From assembly GCF_022802975.1 (NCBI RefSeq), contig NZ_JAFEVZ010000003.1:248001-312000 (forward strand): a DNA stretch of 64,000 nt. Reading direction: 5' to 3'. The notes under the pieces are model-generated. The model did no database searches. It was given only the letters and a program-made list of their open reading frames with translations, and was not told the DNA's origin. The stretch is from Flavobacterium pectinovorum. GTDB lineage: Bacteria; Bacteroidota; Bacteroidia; Flavobacteriales; Flavobacteriaceae. Positions 1 to 7,860 of the stretch are shown here, one piece after another; position 1 is the stretch's first letter, and each line of letters begins with the position of its first letter. Made by a program: the position numbers and the translations under genes.

Positions 1-352
1 CGTTGATTAAATTGGATTTGAAGATGAATTTCTTGTCGTACAATGTGTTTCCGATAAAGAAAGTTACCATGAATTCGTTGTTTAAAACCAAAAGACTTTT
101 TTCGATCATTTCGATTTTTACAACAGAAACCGCTGGAACCTCAACAAACGCATGACGTAAAATAGACGTTTTTTTCATTTCGCCATCAATTGTCCCAAAT
201 GCTTTTGAAACCACCATCACACTGTCTAAATTGAAGTCGCTGTCGTTTACCAGATAAGCGTACCACACTTTTTCCATAAAATCGTCGCTCCATTCCTGAA
301 CGGCGGCTAAGAATACGTTTTCAACTTCGGGGATTGTTATGTCTTTTTTCAT
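1..352 (-). CDS. Hypothetical protein, 3' end cut by the window edge
   Basis: An open frame starts at the ATG at 352 and runs without a stop to base 1, giving about 117 residues of an incomplete protein. It begins MKKDITIPEVENVF and has alternating charged and hydrophobic stretches with no signal peptide or membrane helix, so it is probably cytoplasmic. I do not recognise a domain. It lies 80 bp downstream of pheS on the same strand, with a strong hairpin terminator between them, so it is probably transcribed separately from pheS. Its coding potential is supported by a long uninterrupted frame with typical codon use and an ATG preceded by A-rich sequence. Confidence 0.7.
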   Translation of the reverse strand, partial: MKKDITIPEVENVFLAAVQEWSDDFMEKVWYAYLVNDSDFNLDSVMVVSKAFGTIDGEMKKTSILRHAFVEVPAVSVVKIEMIEKSLLVLNNEFMVTFFIGNTLYDKKFIFKSNLIN

Positions 353-372
353 TTTTTCGTGAACTGTAAAAT

Positions 373-418
373 GTAAAAAGTGATTAGGAAGCAGAACTTC
401 TAACTAATCACTTTTTAC
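373..418 (-). terminator. Hairpin terminator after pheS
   Basis: A perfect 15-bp inverted repeat (373-387 with 404-418) around a 16-nt loop. The stem itself starts in an A run and ends in a T run, so it can act as an intrinsic terminator in either direction. It sits just after the pheS stop codon and before the next gene. Confidence 0.75.
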
Positions 419-432
419 TTATAACTTTTTTT

Positions 433-1458
433 TTAAATATTTGCTTTGAATTGCTCTAAGAAGCGAACATCATTTTCGTAAAACATACGGATATCACCTA
501 TTTGGTATAAAAGCATTGCAATACGCTCTACTCCCATTCCGAAAGCAAAACCGTTAAATTCATCTGGATTGATATCGCAGTTTTTAAGAACGTTTGGATC
601 AACCATTCCGCAGCCTCCAATTTCCAGCCAGCCGGTTCCTTTTGTGATACGGTAATCGGTTTCGGTTTTTAAACCCCAGTAAATATCAATTTCAGCACTT
701 GGTTCTGTAAACGGAAAGTATGACGGACGAAGACGAATCTTCGATTTTCCGAACATTTCTTTAGTAAAATAAAGCAAGGTCTGTTTCAAATCTGCAAAAG
801 AAACATCTTTGTCAATGTACAACCCTTCTACCTGATGGAAAATACAGTGTGAGCGAGACGAAATTGCTTCGTTACGAAAAACACGTCCCGGAGAAATGGT
901 ACGGATTGGCGGTTTGTGATTTTCCATATAACGTACCTGAACAGATGATGTATGCGTACGCAACAGCACATCAGGATTGGTCTGAATGAAAAAGGTATCC
1001 TGCATATCACGCGCCGGATGGTATTCCGGTAAATTTAATGCTGTAAAATTATGCCAGTCGTCTTCGATTTCCGGACCTTCGGAAACGTTGAAACCGATGT
1101 TGGCAAAAATATCTATAATTTGATTTTTAACAATCGAAATAGGATGACGTGAACCAATGATTACAGGCTCAGGCGAACGCGTTAAGTCTCCAAAAAAGCC
1201 TTTTACTTCTTCCTTGCTTTCCAGCTCTTCCTGAATAGCTTTTACCTTTTCTTCTGCAGCAGTTTTTAAAGTATTCATTACTAAACCAAAATCTTTTTTC
1301 TGGTCGTTTGGAATATTTTTAAACTCATTAAAAAGTTCTCTTACCAAACCTTTAGTGCCTAAATATTTAACACGGAACTTCTCTAAAGATTCTTTATTTT
1401 TATCATTAAAGGCTTTAGCTTCCTCTATATGTTCTTTTATCTTGTCTATCATTTCCAT
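433..1458 (-). CDS. pheS: Phenylalanyl-tRNA synthetase alpha subunit
   Basis: Charges tRNA-Phe with phenylalanine as part of the cytoplasmic alpha2beta2 enzyme. The 341-residue length is normal for PheS. An N-terminal coiled-coil arm (about residues 1-90) is followed by the class II aminoacylation core. Motif 2 is visible around GRVFRNEAISSRSH (191-204) and motif 3 as FGMGVERIAMLL (306-317). There are two in-frame ATGs, at 1458 and 1452; either could be used. pheT is not next to it here, as is common when the two subunits are unlinked. A TAAATTTG box ends about 17 nt upstream of the first ATG, implying a very short leader. Confidence 0.97.
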   Translation of the reverse strand: MEMIDKIKEHIEEAKAFNDKNKESLEKFRVKYLGTKGLVRELFNEFKNIPNDQKKDFGLVMNTLKTAAEEKVKAIQEELESKEEVKGFFGDLTRSPEPVIIGSRHPISIVKNQIIDIFANIGFNVSEGPEIEDDWHNFTALNLPEYHPARDMQDTFFIQTNPDVLLRTHTSSVQVRYMENHKPPIRTISPGRVFRNEAISSRSHCIFHQVEGLYIDKDVSFADLKQTLLYFTKEMFGKSKIRLRPSYFPFTEPSAEIDIYWGLKTETDYRITKGTGWLEIGGCGMVDPNVLKNCDINPDEFNGFAFGMGVERIAMLLYQIGDIRMFYENDVRFLEQFKANI

Positions 1459-1474
1459 TCTACAATTGAGGGTA

Positions 1475-1482
1475 CAAATTTA
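1475..1482 (-). promoter_or_regulatory. -7 box (TAAATTTG) for pheS
   Basis: Matches the Bacteroidota TAnnTTTG consensus on the minus strand. Transcription would start about 10 nt before the ATG. I see no good -33 TTG at the expected spacing. Confidence 0.4.
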
Positions 1483-1493
1483 AGGAAAAAAGT

Positions 1494-1579
1494 CAGATAT
1501 TAGGTGTGAGAAGTCAGAAGTATTTCTAAAGTTCTGTTATATTTTCAGACCAAAATCCAAATCTTCTCTCTAATATCTG
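1494..1579. repeat. Intergenic inverted repeat
   Basis: Ten-base arms CAGATATTAG (1494-1503) and CTAATATCTG (1570-1579) are perfectly complementary, with further partial pairing inside. They fill the gap between the hypothetical gene ending at 1584 and pheS, and may act as a long stem-loop at the end of the upstream transcript. Confidence 0.45.
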
Positions 1580-1583
1580 TTTT

Positions 1584-1940
1584 TTAATCAATAAGTTCTC
1601 TTTCTAAAAAATAATTCACAATCGCTTCTTTCATCAAAACAGTTTGCTCACCGGCCTTTAACGACGGTAATTCTTCTTTTACTTTATAATGCGGCCAGCC
1701 TTCTTCGTCAAAATATTCGAATTCGTAAAAGCCGTAAGGTTCCAGCAATCGGCAAATAGCAATATGCATGAGATTGAGTTTTTCATCTTTTTTAAATTCG
1801 CGATGTACTTTCCCGAGTTCCTGAACTCCTATTAGATAAATTATGGAATCCAAGTCTAAGTCTTCACCCTGCGAAAACTGATTGGACAATATATTAACGA
1901 GCTTTTCCCAACGCTCTTTTAGTTGTGTATCTCTGGACAT
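1584..1940 (-). CDS. Conserved hypothetical protein, 118 aa
   Basis: A small acidic cytoplasmic protein without signal peptide or membrane segment. It is predicted to be mostly helical in its first 75 residues, then has an acidic, aromatic stretch (GFYEFEYFDEEGWPHY, about 71-86). I do not recognise the family. It starts at ATG 1940 and is read toward pheS; divergent from it is the cvpA-like gene. A TAGATTTG box at 1987-1994 suggests its own promoter with a leader of about 40 nt. Coding status is supported by length and codon use; the function is unknown. Confidence 0.8.
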   Translation of the reverse strand: MSRDTQLKERWEKLVNILSNQFSQGEDLDLDSIIYLIGVQELGKVHREFKKDEKLNLMHIAICRLLEPYGFYEFEYFDEEGWPHYKVKEELPSLKAGEQTVLMKEAIVNYFLERELID

Positions 1941-1986
1941 TATGATTTGTGATTTGTGATTTTAGACTGCATATTTCAGATTATTT

Positions 1987-1994
1987 CAAATCTA
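1987..1994 (-). promoter_or_regulatory. -7 box (TAGATTTG) for the 118-aa gene
   Basis: Perfect TAnnTTTG match on the minus strand, about 46 nt from the ATG. Confidence 0.4.
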
Positions 1995-2072
1995 ATTCTG
2001 TTTTAAACTCTAAAATTATTGCTGCAAAGATACGGAGTTGAAATTTGAGAACATATCCCTGATAAATTCTTT

Positions 2073-2080
2073 TATATTTG
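2073..2080 (+). promoter_or_regulatory. -7 box (TATATTTG) for the CvpA-like gene
   Basis: Perfect TAnnTTTG match ending 24 nt before the ATG at 2105. This supports choosing that ATG rather than a TTG at 2078, which lies inside the promoter box. Confidence 0.55.
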
Positions 2081-2104
2081 CGCCTCATTAAAATAACGTT
2101 AATT

Positions 2105-2635
2105 ATGAGTTTTTTCGATATGCTTTTAGGGGCACTTTTGGCCTTCAGTTTATACAAGGGCATCAAAAATGGTCTTTTTGTAGAAGTTGCTTCTTTTATT
2201 TCTTTACTGTTAGGAATTTATATAGCCATTAAATTCTCTTCTTTTCTAAAAAACATTATTGTAAAATATGTTTCATGGAATCCGAATACGGTTCAGGTTA
2301 CAGCTTTTATCCTGACTTTTATTTTAGTGGTAATAGGCGTTTATTTCTTAGCCAAAATTTTAACCGGAATAGCTGATTTTGCTTATTTGGGATGGATCAA
2401 CAAATTGGGTGGAGGCTTTTTCAGAGTTTTGAAAACCGTTTTGATCGTAAGTATTTTTATTTCACTGTTTGAAAAAATAAACTTCAACCAGACTTTTGCT
2501 AAAAAACAAACTTTAGATCATTATATTTTTTATAATCCGATTAAAAAAATAGCGGCTTTTGTATATCCTTCGATTGAAAAAGGATATGAAAAATTGAAAA
2601 AAGCCAATGCTGAAAAGTCTGCAGAAAAAGAATAG
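2105..2635 (+). CDS. cvpA: CvpA family inner-membrane protein
   Basis: A 176-residue membrane protein starting MSFFDMLLGALLAFSLYKG. The start was moved from an upstream TTG (2078) to ATG 2105 because the TTG lies within the promoter. Four hydrophobic segments are visible (about residues 4-20, 25-45, 65-85 and 100-125), followed by a basic C-terminal tail ending in a lysine/glutamate-rich stretch. This topology and the glycine-rich first helix are typical of the CvpA/colicin V production family, whose members are tied to envelope homeostasis rather than to a known reaction. It diverges from the 118-aa gene and pheS. The family call is good; the cellular role is not known. Confidence 0.85.
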   Translation: MSFFDMLLGALLAFSLYKGIKNGLFVEVASFISLLLGIYIAIKFSSFLKNIIVKYVSWNPNTVQVTAFILTFILVVIGVYFLAKILTGIADFAYLGWINKLGGGFFRVLKTVLIVSIFISLFEKINFNQTFAKKQTLDHYIFYNPIKKIAAFVYPSIEKGYEKLKKANAEKSAEKE

Positions 2636-2650
2636 TGCTATAAATACCAT

Positions 2651-2716
2651 TGTCATCCTGAACCGGAGTCAAGGCTTTTTAAATATTAATGAGCTTCGAC
2701 TCCGCTCAGCCTGACA
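2651..2716. repeat. REP-like inverted repeat (GTCATCCTGA type)
   Basis: Imperfect inverted arms: a copy starting TGTCATCCTGAACCGGAGTC and the opposite-strand copy ending CTCAGCCTGACA enclose an AT-rich loop. The same motif recurs at 34377-34412, and a single arm at 59767, so this is an interspersed family. It separates the cvpA-like gene from the convergent toxin-antitoxin pair. Confidence 0.65.
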
Positions 2717-2737
2717 CATCATTAATCCTTACTTTTA

Positions 2738-3097
2738 TTAACCCTGATTAGGCGCCTGAGGAAATAAATTTTTCAGAATAATCAGCATCATTCCAATGAC
2801 ATTCACTGAAGAAGTAGTCAGTAAAGTTATCAGTACATTTTCTGAAAGATTCAGTTCCAACAGATTGTGATTGAAATATAAAATGGAGATAACAGCTGCC
2901 AGCCAAAGGAAAATAATAAATGAGAAGATATAAGTAAGATATCTTCTTAGCATTGTATCTTCTAAAAACCTTCCCACTTTTGCATTTCCCAGTCTATCTT
3001 CCAGAATTTGGTTTTGAATGCGGGCATTATCAATATCAACAGGTCTGACTGCAGCAGTATTTTCAATAGAAATATTGCTTAAATTGAGTAAAGACAT
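2738..3097 (-). CDS. Two-helix membrane protein, candidate toxin of a Panacea pair
   Basis: A 119-residue protein with a soluble polar N-terminal half (1-50) and two strongly hydrophobic segments (about 53-75 and 86-110) joined by a short asparagine-containing loop, ending in LFPQAPNQG. No signal peptide. Its ATG at 3097 is one base away from the stop codon of the upstream Panacea-domain gene, so the two are translationally coupled. Panacea (DUF4065) domains are known antitoxins that neutralise varied partners, some of them small membrane-damaging proteins. The toxin role is inferred from position, size and membrane helices; the family was not recognised from sequence alone. It could instead be a membrane effector unrelated to toxicity. 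Confidence 0.75.
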   Translation of the reverse strand: MSLLNLSNISIENTAAVRPVDIDNARIQNQILEDRLGNAKVGRFLEDTMLRRYLTYIFSFIIFLWLAAVISILYFNHNLLELNLSENVLITLLTTSSVNVIGMMLIILKNLFPQAPNQG

Positions 3098-3098
3098 C

Positions 3099-3560
3099 TT
3101 AAGTAGAAATTGGTTTTAAATTATTGTAATGCTCAAAAATATCATCATCAGAAATAACAGCATTCGAATCCTTACGATATACTTTTTGCCACGGTGTTCC
3201 TTCAATATGGGTCAGAGCACTTAAATATATCCCGTCAAATCTTCCATAAACGTCCCATATTTTATCTAAAAACTTTTCATCTTCATTTGTGATTTTTTCG
3301 TTTTTAGTAGCATTCGGAATTTTTTCAGTGATTTTTTCTTTCTTATACTGTTTGATACTATAATACAATGAAGGGAAAACAGGCCCAAAATCCCAGGCAA
3401 TCGGGTTTTCATCAATCAACCTTTCTTTTTTATCTGTCAGGGCCAAATACCAGCCATACGCAATATACGTTAGCTTGATTATTTTCATAGGGGTAAGATT
3501 TCCTGTTTTGGAATATTTATCTATAAAATAATTCGCAACTGTTGTTGGATTGTAAGACAT
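3099..3560 (-). CDS. Panacea (DUF4065, SocA-like) domain protein, candidate antitoxin
   Basis: A 153-residue soluble protein. The N-terminal pattern VANYFIDKYSKTGNLTPMKI followed by KLTYIAYGWYLAL and then NPIAWDFGPVFPSLYYSIKQY is the hallmark of the Panacea/SocA fold. Members act as antitoxins or proteolytic adaptors. Here it is the first gene of a two-gene unit, with the membrane partner one base downstream, the order expected for antitoxin then toxin. A TAACTTTG box (3580-3587) gives a leader of about 13 nt. The domain call is strong; the antitoxin function is inferred from gene order. Confidence 0.88.
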   Translation of the reverse strand: MSYNPTTVANYFIDKYSKTGNLTPMKIIKLTYIAYGWYLALTDKKERLIDENPIAWDFGPVFPSLYYSIKQYKKEKITEKIPNATKNEKITNEDEKFLDKIWDVYGRFDGIYLSALTHIEGTPWQKVYRKDSNAVISDDDIFEHYNNLKPIST

Positions 3561-3579
3561 AATTATAAAAATATATTTT

Positions 3580-3587
3580 CAAAGTTA
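3580..3587 (-). promoter_or_regulatory. -7 box (TAACTTTG) for the Panacea operon
   Basis: Perfect TAnnTTTG match on the minus strand, 19 nt upstream of the ATG at 3560. Confidence 0.5.
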
Positions 3588-3655
3588 ATTAAAATTAGGT
3601 TGCTTTACAATTATGGGTTCTATTGTTTTGTTAATCAGAAGAGTTATTAAAACAG

Positions 3656-3686
3656 AATAGAGATACCTAAGTTAGTTATCTCTATT
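3656..3686 (-). terminator. Terminator at the end of the PUL
   Basis: Ten-base perfect arms AATAGAGATA and TATCTCTATT around an 11-nt loop, just after the GH95 stop codon. On the minus strand it is followed by a T-rich tract. Confidence 0.6.
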
Positions 3687-3691
3687 TTATA

Positions 3692-6100
3692 TTACCAGTC
3701 TATCCCTATTTTCTGCCCTTTTTTCAATGTGATGTCTTGTTTTTTATCACCGCTTATTAAAGTTGTTTTTCCTCCATTTTTAGAAGAAACTGAAATTTTC
3801 GTTAGTACTTTATTACCCCATTCCATTTCAATTTCGAATCCGCCACGTGCACAGATTCCTTTTACAGAACCGTTTTCCCACGCATCAGGTAAAGCCGGCA
3901 ATAATCTGATTTCGTTTTCGTCAGACTGAACCAGCATTTCTGCAACGGCTGCTGCTCCGCCAAAATTACCGTCAATTTGAAAGGGCGGATGCGCATCGAA
4001 TAAATTTGGATACGTTCCTCCTCCTCTTCTTGGTTTTTCGGTTTTTTTTCCGTCAGGATCTACGTAACGAAGTAATTCACGGTACATTTTATAGGCTCGG
4101 TTTCCGTCCCATAGTCTTGCCCAGAGATTGATTCTCCAGCCTTTTGACCATCCTGTGGTTTCGTCTCCTTTTATTTCCAGCGTTTTTTTTGATGCTTCAG
4201 CCAAATCCGGAGTTTTTAAAGGCGTAATATGATTGCCCGGAAACAATCCGAATAATTGTGACTGATGGCGGTGTTTTGGATCTTTATCTTCCCAATCAAA
4301 ATACCATTCCTGCAAATTGCCTTTTTTACCAATTTGATACGGATGCAAGTTGGCTAAATCCGCTTCTAGATTTTTCACAAAATCGGCATCTACATTTAAA
4401 ATCTTAGCGGCTTTAATTGTTTTATCGAAACATTCCCGAATCATCGCCAAATCTGCTGTTCCTCCATACATCGTAGCTCCCACAAAACCATCTGCCAGTT
4501 TATATTGATTTTCGGGCGAAGTTGATGGGGCTGTAATCAAATTTCCATTTTTATCTTGCATCAACCATTCCATACAAAATTCGGCCGCACCCTTCATCAG
4601 CGGATACCCTTCATTTTTTAAATAATTTTGATCTTGCGTAAAAGTATAATGCTCCCAAATATGAGTACTCAGCCATGCTCCTGCCATTGGCCAGCAAGCC
4701 CACATCGGATCTTCTTTTCCAAACTGCCCAACAGGATTCGTCATCGCCCAAATGTCTGAGTTATGCCCTGCCGCCCAGCCTTTATCCACTCCATAAAAAG
4801 TCTGAGCCGTAACTTTTCCGGTTACCGAAAGATTTTTTATAAAACTTAAAAGCGGTAAATGCATTTCTGAAAGATTGGTATTTTCGGCCAGCCAGTAATT
4901 TTCTTCCAAATTGATATTCATGGTATAATTACTGCTCCAGGGCGGATTTAAATGCGGGTTCCAAAGTCCTTGTAAATTTGCAGGAACACCCAAAGTTCTT
5001 GAAGCGCTGATTAACAAATAACGCCCAAAATTGAAATATAAAATTTCAAGATTTTTATCTTCTTTTCCATCTGCATAGCGCAATAAACGTTCGTCTGTTG
5101 GTAAATCCGGTGCAGTGGTTTTGCCCAAATTTAAAGTTACCCGATTGTAGAATTTCTGGTAATCGGCAATATGTGAACTTTTTAATTTATCGAATGGTTT
5201 CGCGAACGCTTTTTTGAGTTTTTCTGATGCAATTGTTTTATCGTTTACACCTTCTGTAGCGGGATTTTTGTCGAAACCATTAAAGCTTGTGGCAATTGAA
5301 ACGTAAATCACAGCTTCAGTTGCATCCTTCACGCCTAAGGCCGAATTTGAACTTGTGATTGTTCCGTCCGTATTTTTGATTCGCATAAGCGTTGTGAATC
5401 GTGTTCCTCTTTCTTTTATTTCAAGATATTTTAGAAGAACGTTATAACCTGCATGTTCATTTATAGGTGCCCTTCCGTTTAGTGACAAAACATTGTTGTT
5501 TACCTCAACATTTGATTTTAACAGACTGCTCAAATTAATATCAAAATTTAAAGCTCCTTTTTGGCTGCTGGTCAATTTTATAATCATGATTTGATCCGGT
5601 GCTGAAACAAAATATTCTCTTTTAAATTTTACACCGTCAATTTCATAAGTTACTTTTGAAATTGCATTCGAAATATCCAATTCTCTATGATAGTTGACTG
5701 CTTTTCCTTTATTGGAATTTGTAATTTCTATTGTTCCTAAAGGCGCATATTTCTCTGAGTTTTTTCCCTGAACTTTTTTATTCAGTTCCTCAGCCAGTTT
5801 GTAGTTTTCGTTTTGAAGCGCTTCCCGAATTGCCGGAAGATTTTTATAGGCCTCAGAGTTCATATTGGAATTTACGGGTTCACCTGACCAAAGCGTAATG
5901 TCGTTCAGATAAATTTTGTCTGAATTCACTCCTCCAAAAACGGTTGCCCCCATTTTTCCGTTTCCTAAAACGAGGCTTTCTTCAAAATACTCAGCAGGCT
6001 GATTGTACCCTAAAACATGACTGGATTGTGCCGTAATGTTTGTGATGTAAAATGTGAGAAGTAAGATGAAAAATATTTTTTTTATGAGTTTTAAATTCAT
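3692..6100 (-). CDS. GH95 alpha-L-fucosidase, secreted
   Basis: Predicted to remove alpha-1,2-linked L-fucose (or the related L-galactose) from galactosyl side chains. The 802-residue protein has a Sec signal (1-25, ending TNITAQ) and no lipobox, so it is probably periplasmic. An N-terminal beta domain with the GNGKMGATVFGG motif leads into an (alpha/alpha)6 barrel. The GH95 catalytic signatures are present: NIN at 395-397, E530 in APSTSPEN and D710 in IDGNFGG, with spacing like the Asn, Glu and Asp of the Bifidobacterium GH95 fucosidase. Last gene of the PUL; fucose is the outermost sugar of fucosylated xyloglucan. Fucosidase versus L-galactosidase cannot be settled here. Confidence 0.93.
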   Translation of the reverse strand: MNLKLIKKIFFILLLTFYITNITAQSSHVLGYNQPAEYFEESLVLGNGKMGATVFGGVNSDKIYLNDITLWSGEPVNSNMNSEAYKNLPAIREALQNENYKLAEELNKKVQGKNSEKYAPLGTIEITNSNKGKAVNYHRELDISNAISKVTYEIDGVKFKREYFVSAPDQIMIIKLTSSQKGALNFDINLSSLLKSNVEVNNNVLSLNGRAPINEHAGYNVLLKYLEIKERGTRFTTLMRIKNTDGTITSSNSALGVKDATEAVIYVSIATSFNGFDKNPATEGVNDKTIASEKLKKAFAKPFDKLKSSHIADYQKFYNRVTLNLGKTTAPDLPTDERLLRYADGKEDKNLEILYFNFGRYLLISASRTLGVPANLQGLWNPHLNPPWSSNYTMNINLEENYWLAENTNLSEMHLPLLSFIKNLSVTGKVTAQTFYGVDKGWAAGHNSDIWAMTNPVGQFGKEDPMWACWPMAGAWLSTHIWEHYTFTQDQNYLKNEGYPLMKGAAEFCMEWLMQDKNGNLITAPSTSPENQYKLADGFVGATMYGGTADLAMIRECFDKTIKAAKILNVDADFVKNLEADLANLHPYQIGKKGNLQEWYFDWEDKDPKHRHQSQLFGLFPGNHITPLKTPDLAEASKKTLEIKGDETTGWSKGWRINLWARLWDGNRAYKMYRELLRYVDPDGKKTEKPRRGGGTYPNLFDAHPPFQIDGNFGGAAAVAEMLVQSDENEIRLLPALPDAWENGSVKGICARGGFEIEMEWGNKVLTKISVSSKNGGKTTLISGDKKQDITLKKGQKIGIDW

Positions 6101-6226
6101 TTATAAGAGTTTTGATTTGAATTATTCAAATATATTGTGCTTTCAGAAGGATTGGATGTTGCAATATAATATGTTTCTGCGGTAATTTACAGTTCAATTC
6201 TACCTGTTCCTGAAAACACAGTTGCT

Positions 6227-6341
6227 GCGTGAGGGATAGAAGCAAACTACCAAAGTAGTGCGGATAGCCCGACCGTACCGAGACAAGAAGGCGTATTTAC
6301 ACAAAGTATATTTGCCTTCTTGTCTCGGTATGGTCACGCCC
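6227..6341 (-). ncRNA. Structured 115-nt interspersed element, copy A
   Basis: Read on the minus strand it starts GGGCGTGACC 3 nt after the GH43 stop codon. It then has an 18-bp hairpin (arms ACCGAGACAAGAAGGC and its complement), GTCGGGCTATCCGC, a small hairpin CTACTTTGGTAG, and ends ATCCCTCACGC, which pairs with the opening GCGTG. A second copy at 35274-35388 has the same length and layout with different but still paired stem sequences. It may belong to the Flavo-1 RNA motif; I cannot confirm that from memory. Confidence 0.6.
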
Positions 6342-6344
6342 AAA

Positions 6345-7850
6345 TTATCCGGGTAAAGGTTTGTATGTGAAGTTCCTGAACGTTACCGAACCTTCACCAA
6401 CCGCTGAAAGACCTAACTTAAGGCTCATAAAGCCACTTAGCGCATTATGATTGAATGAGCTTACCTCCGCAGAGTTTTCGATTTTTAGCCAATCCTTTCC
6501 ATCGATGCTGTAAAACATATTTACTGTCTGTTCCTTTTTTTCCAGACGTAAAAACAAATGTGTTTTATTGACTCCTTTTATAGTAGGAAACTGCCAAACT
6601 CTAAGAATTGCCATGATATTTTCTTTATCGAAAGCGATTCCGGTAAATATTTTAGGATCATAAAAAAGAACCAATCCAGCCGATGCATTACCTTCTATTT
6701 CAACTTCTACATCAGTCGTGTATGAATGATCTGATGGCGTGCATAACAAGGGTGAACTTTGACCGATACCCGTTCCTTTTCCTTTGATTTTTATTCCGTT
6801 TGCAGAAAATGTGGCTCTTCGGGAATCATATTCATCAAAAAATTGCCATTGCGAATTGAGTTTAGTCCCTGTAAAAGTATCCGAAAGTGTGAAATTACTT
6901 TTTATGGATTGCCCTGCCGGTTTTTTAATTTGGTCCTCGGTTTTAATACCTTCTTTCATTTTGTACCAGCCGTCTTTTGTCCATTCTACAGGCTGCAGTA
7001 ATGTCTGGCGTCCCATGTTGTAATAACCGTTTTCGTAGCCGTGAAAAACCATCCACCAGTTTCCTTTAACATCATCAATTAATGTGGCGTGCCCTTTTGA
7101 CCACCATTTTTCGGAAGCGCTGTTTGTCCTTATAATTGGATTGTGAGGTGAATTTTCCCAAGGCCCCAAAGGCGATTTTGACCTTGCCGAAATTACCATG
7201 TGGCTTGTTGCTGGTCCGGCAGTTCCTCCTTCGGCAGTGGTTAAATAATAGTAGTCACCTCTTTTGAAAATTTTTGGCCCTTCCATACAAAAACATTCAA
7301 TAGACCATTCAGAAGGGATTTTCCAGCCATCATAAACCTGTTTGCTTTCTCCTGAAACTGCTAAACCGTCTTTTGAAAGCGGAACATAACTTCCGTTACT
7401 GAAATACAGGTAACGGTTTCCTTTTTCATCTGTAAAATGTCCGGGATCGATATTTCCAATTTTCAAATCTACAGGATCACTCCAGGGACCGTTTATCGAA
7501 TCTGCCCAAACGACATAATTGGTTTCATTTGCGGGAAAATAGATGTAAAATTTGTTGTCTAATTTTACTAAATCCGGTGCCCAGACTGAACCAACACTTT
7601 TTTTGAGTGCATGCGTAACAGGCTCCCAGTTAATCAAATCTTTTGAGGTCCAGATTAACAATCCGGGATAATAATTGAACGAGGAGTGCACAATATAATA
7701 ATCTTCGCCATCCCTGATTATGGACGGATCAGGGTAATCGCCTGAGAAAATTGGGTTTTGATAAAACCCTTCTTTTACATTTTGTTTTTGCTGCTGTGCA
7801 TTAAGTACCAGCGAGATAAAACTTATAAATATAAAAATTACTTTTTTCAT
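6345..7850 (-). CDS. GH43 glycosidase (arabinofuranosidase/xylosidase type)
   Basis: A 501-residue secreted enzyme: Sec signal (1-19), five-bladed beta-propeller (about 28-310) and a C-terminal beta-sandwich (about 325-500) of the concanavalin-like kind. The GH43 acid triad is visible: general base D41 in YPDPSI, pKa modulator D135 in NIDPGH, and general acid E190 in CMEGPK. Two-domain GH43 enzymes of this type in xyloglucan loci remove alpha-L-arabinofuranose or beta-xylose from side chains. It follows the acetylesterase after 10 bp and precedes GH95 across a gap holding the 115-nt structured element. Family call firm, exact sugar uncertain. Confidence 0.92.
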   Translation of the reverse strand: MKKVIFIFISFISLVLNAQQQKQNVKEGFYQNPIFSGDYPDPSIIRDGEDYYIVHSSFNYYPGLLIWTSKDLINWEPVTHALKKSVGSVWAPDLVKLDNKFYIYFPANETNYVVWADSINGPWSDPVDLKIGNIDPGHFTDEKGNRYLYFSNGSYVPLSKDGLAVSGESKQVYDGWKIPSEWSIECFCMEGPKIFKRGDYYYLTTAEGGTAGPATSHMVISARSKSPLGPWENSPHNPIIRTNSASEKWWSKGHATLIDDVKGNWWMVFHGYENGYYNMGRQTLLQPVEWTKDGWYKMKEGIKTEDQIKKPAGQSIKSNFTLSDTFTGTKLNSQWQFFDEYDSRRATFSANGIKIKGKGTGIGQSSPLLCTPSDHSYTTDVEVEIEGNASAGLVLFYDPKIFTGIAFDKENIMAILRVWQFPTIKGVNKTHLFLRLEKKEQTVNMFYSIDGKDWLKIENSAEVSSFNHNALSGFMSLKLGLSAVGEGSVTFRNFTYKPLPG

Positions 7851-7860
7851 GATTCTATTT

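Noticed and set aside
2078..2104. Upstream TTG start for the CvpA-like protein
   Set aside because: The TTG is the last three bases of the -7 promoter box.
3729..3929. Plus-strand open frame inside the GH95 gene
   Set aside because: Lies wholly antisense to a gene with conserved catalytic motifs; no promoter or domain of its own.
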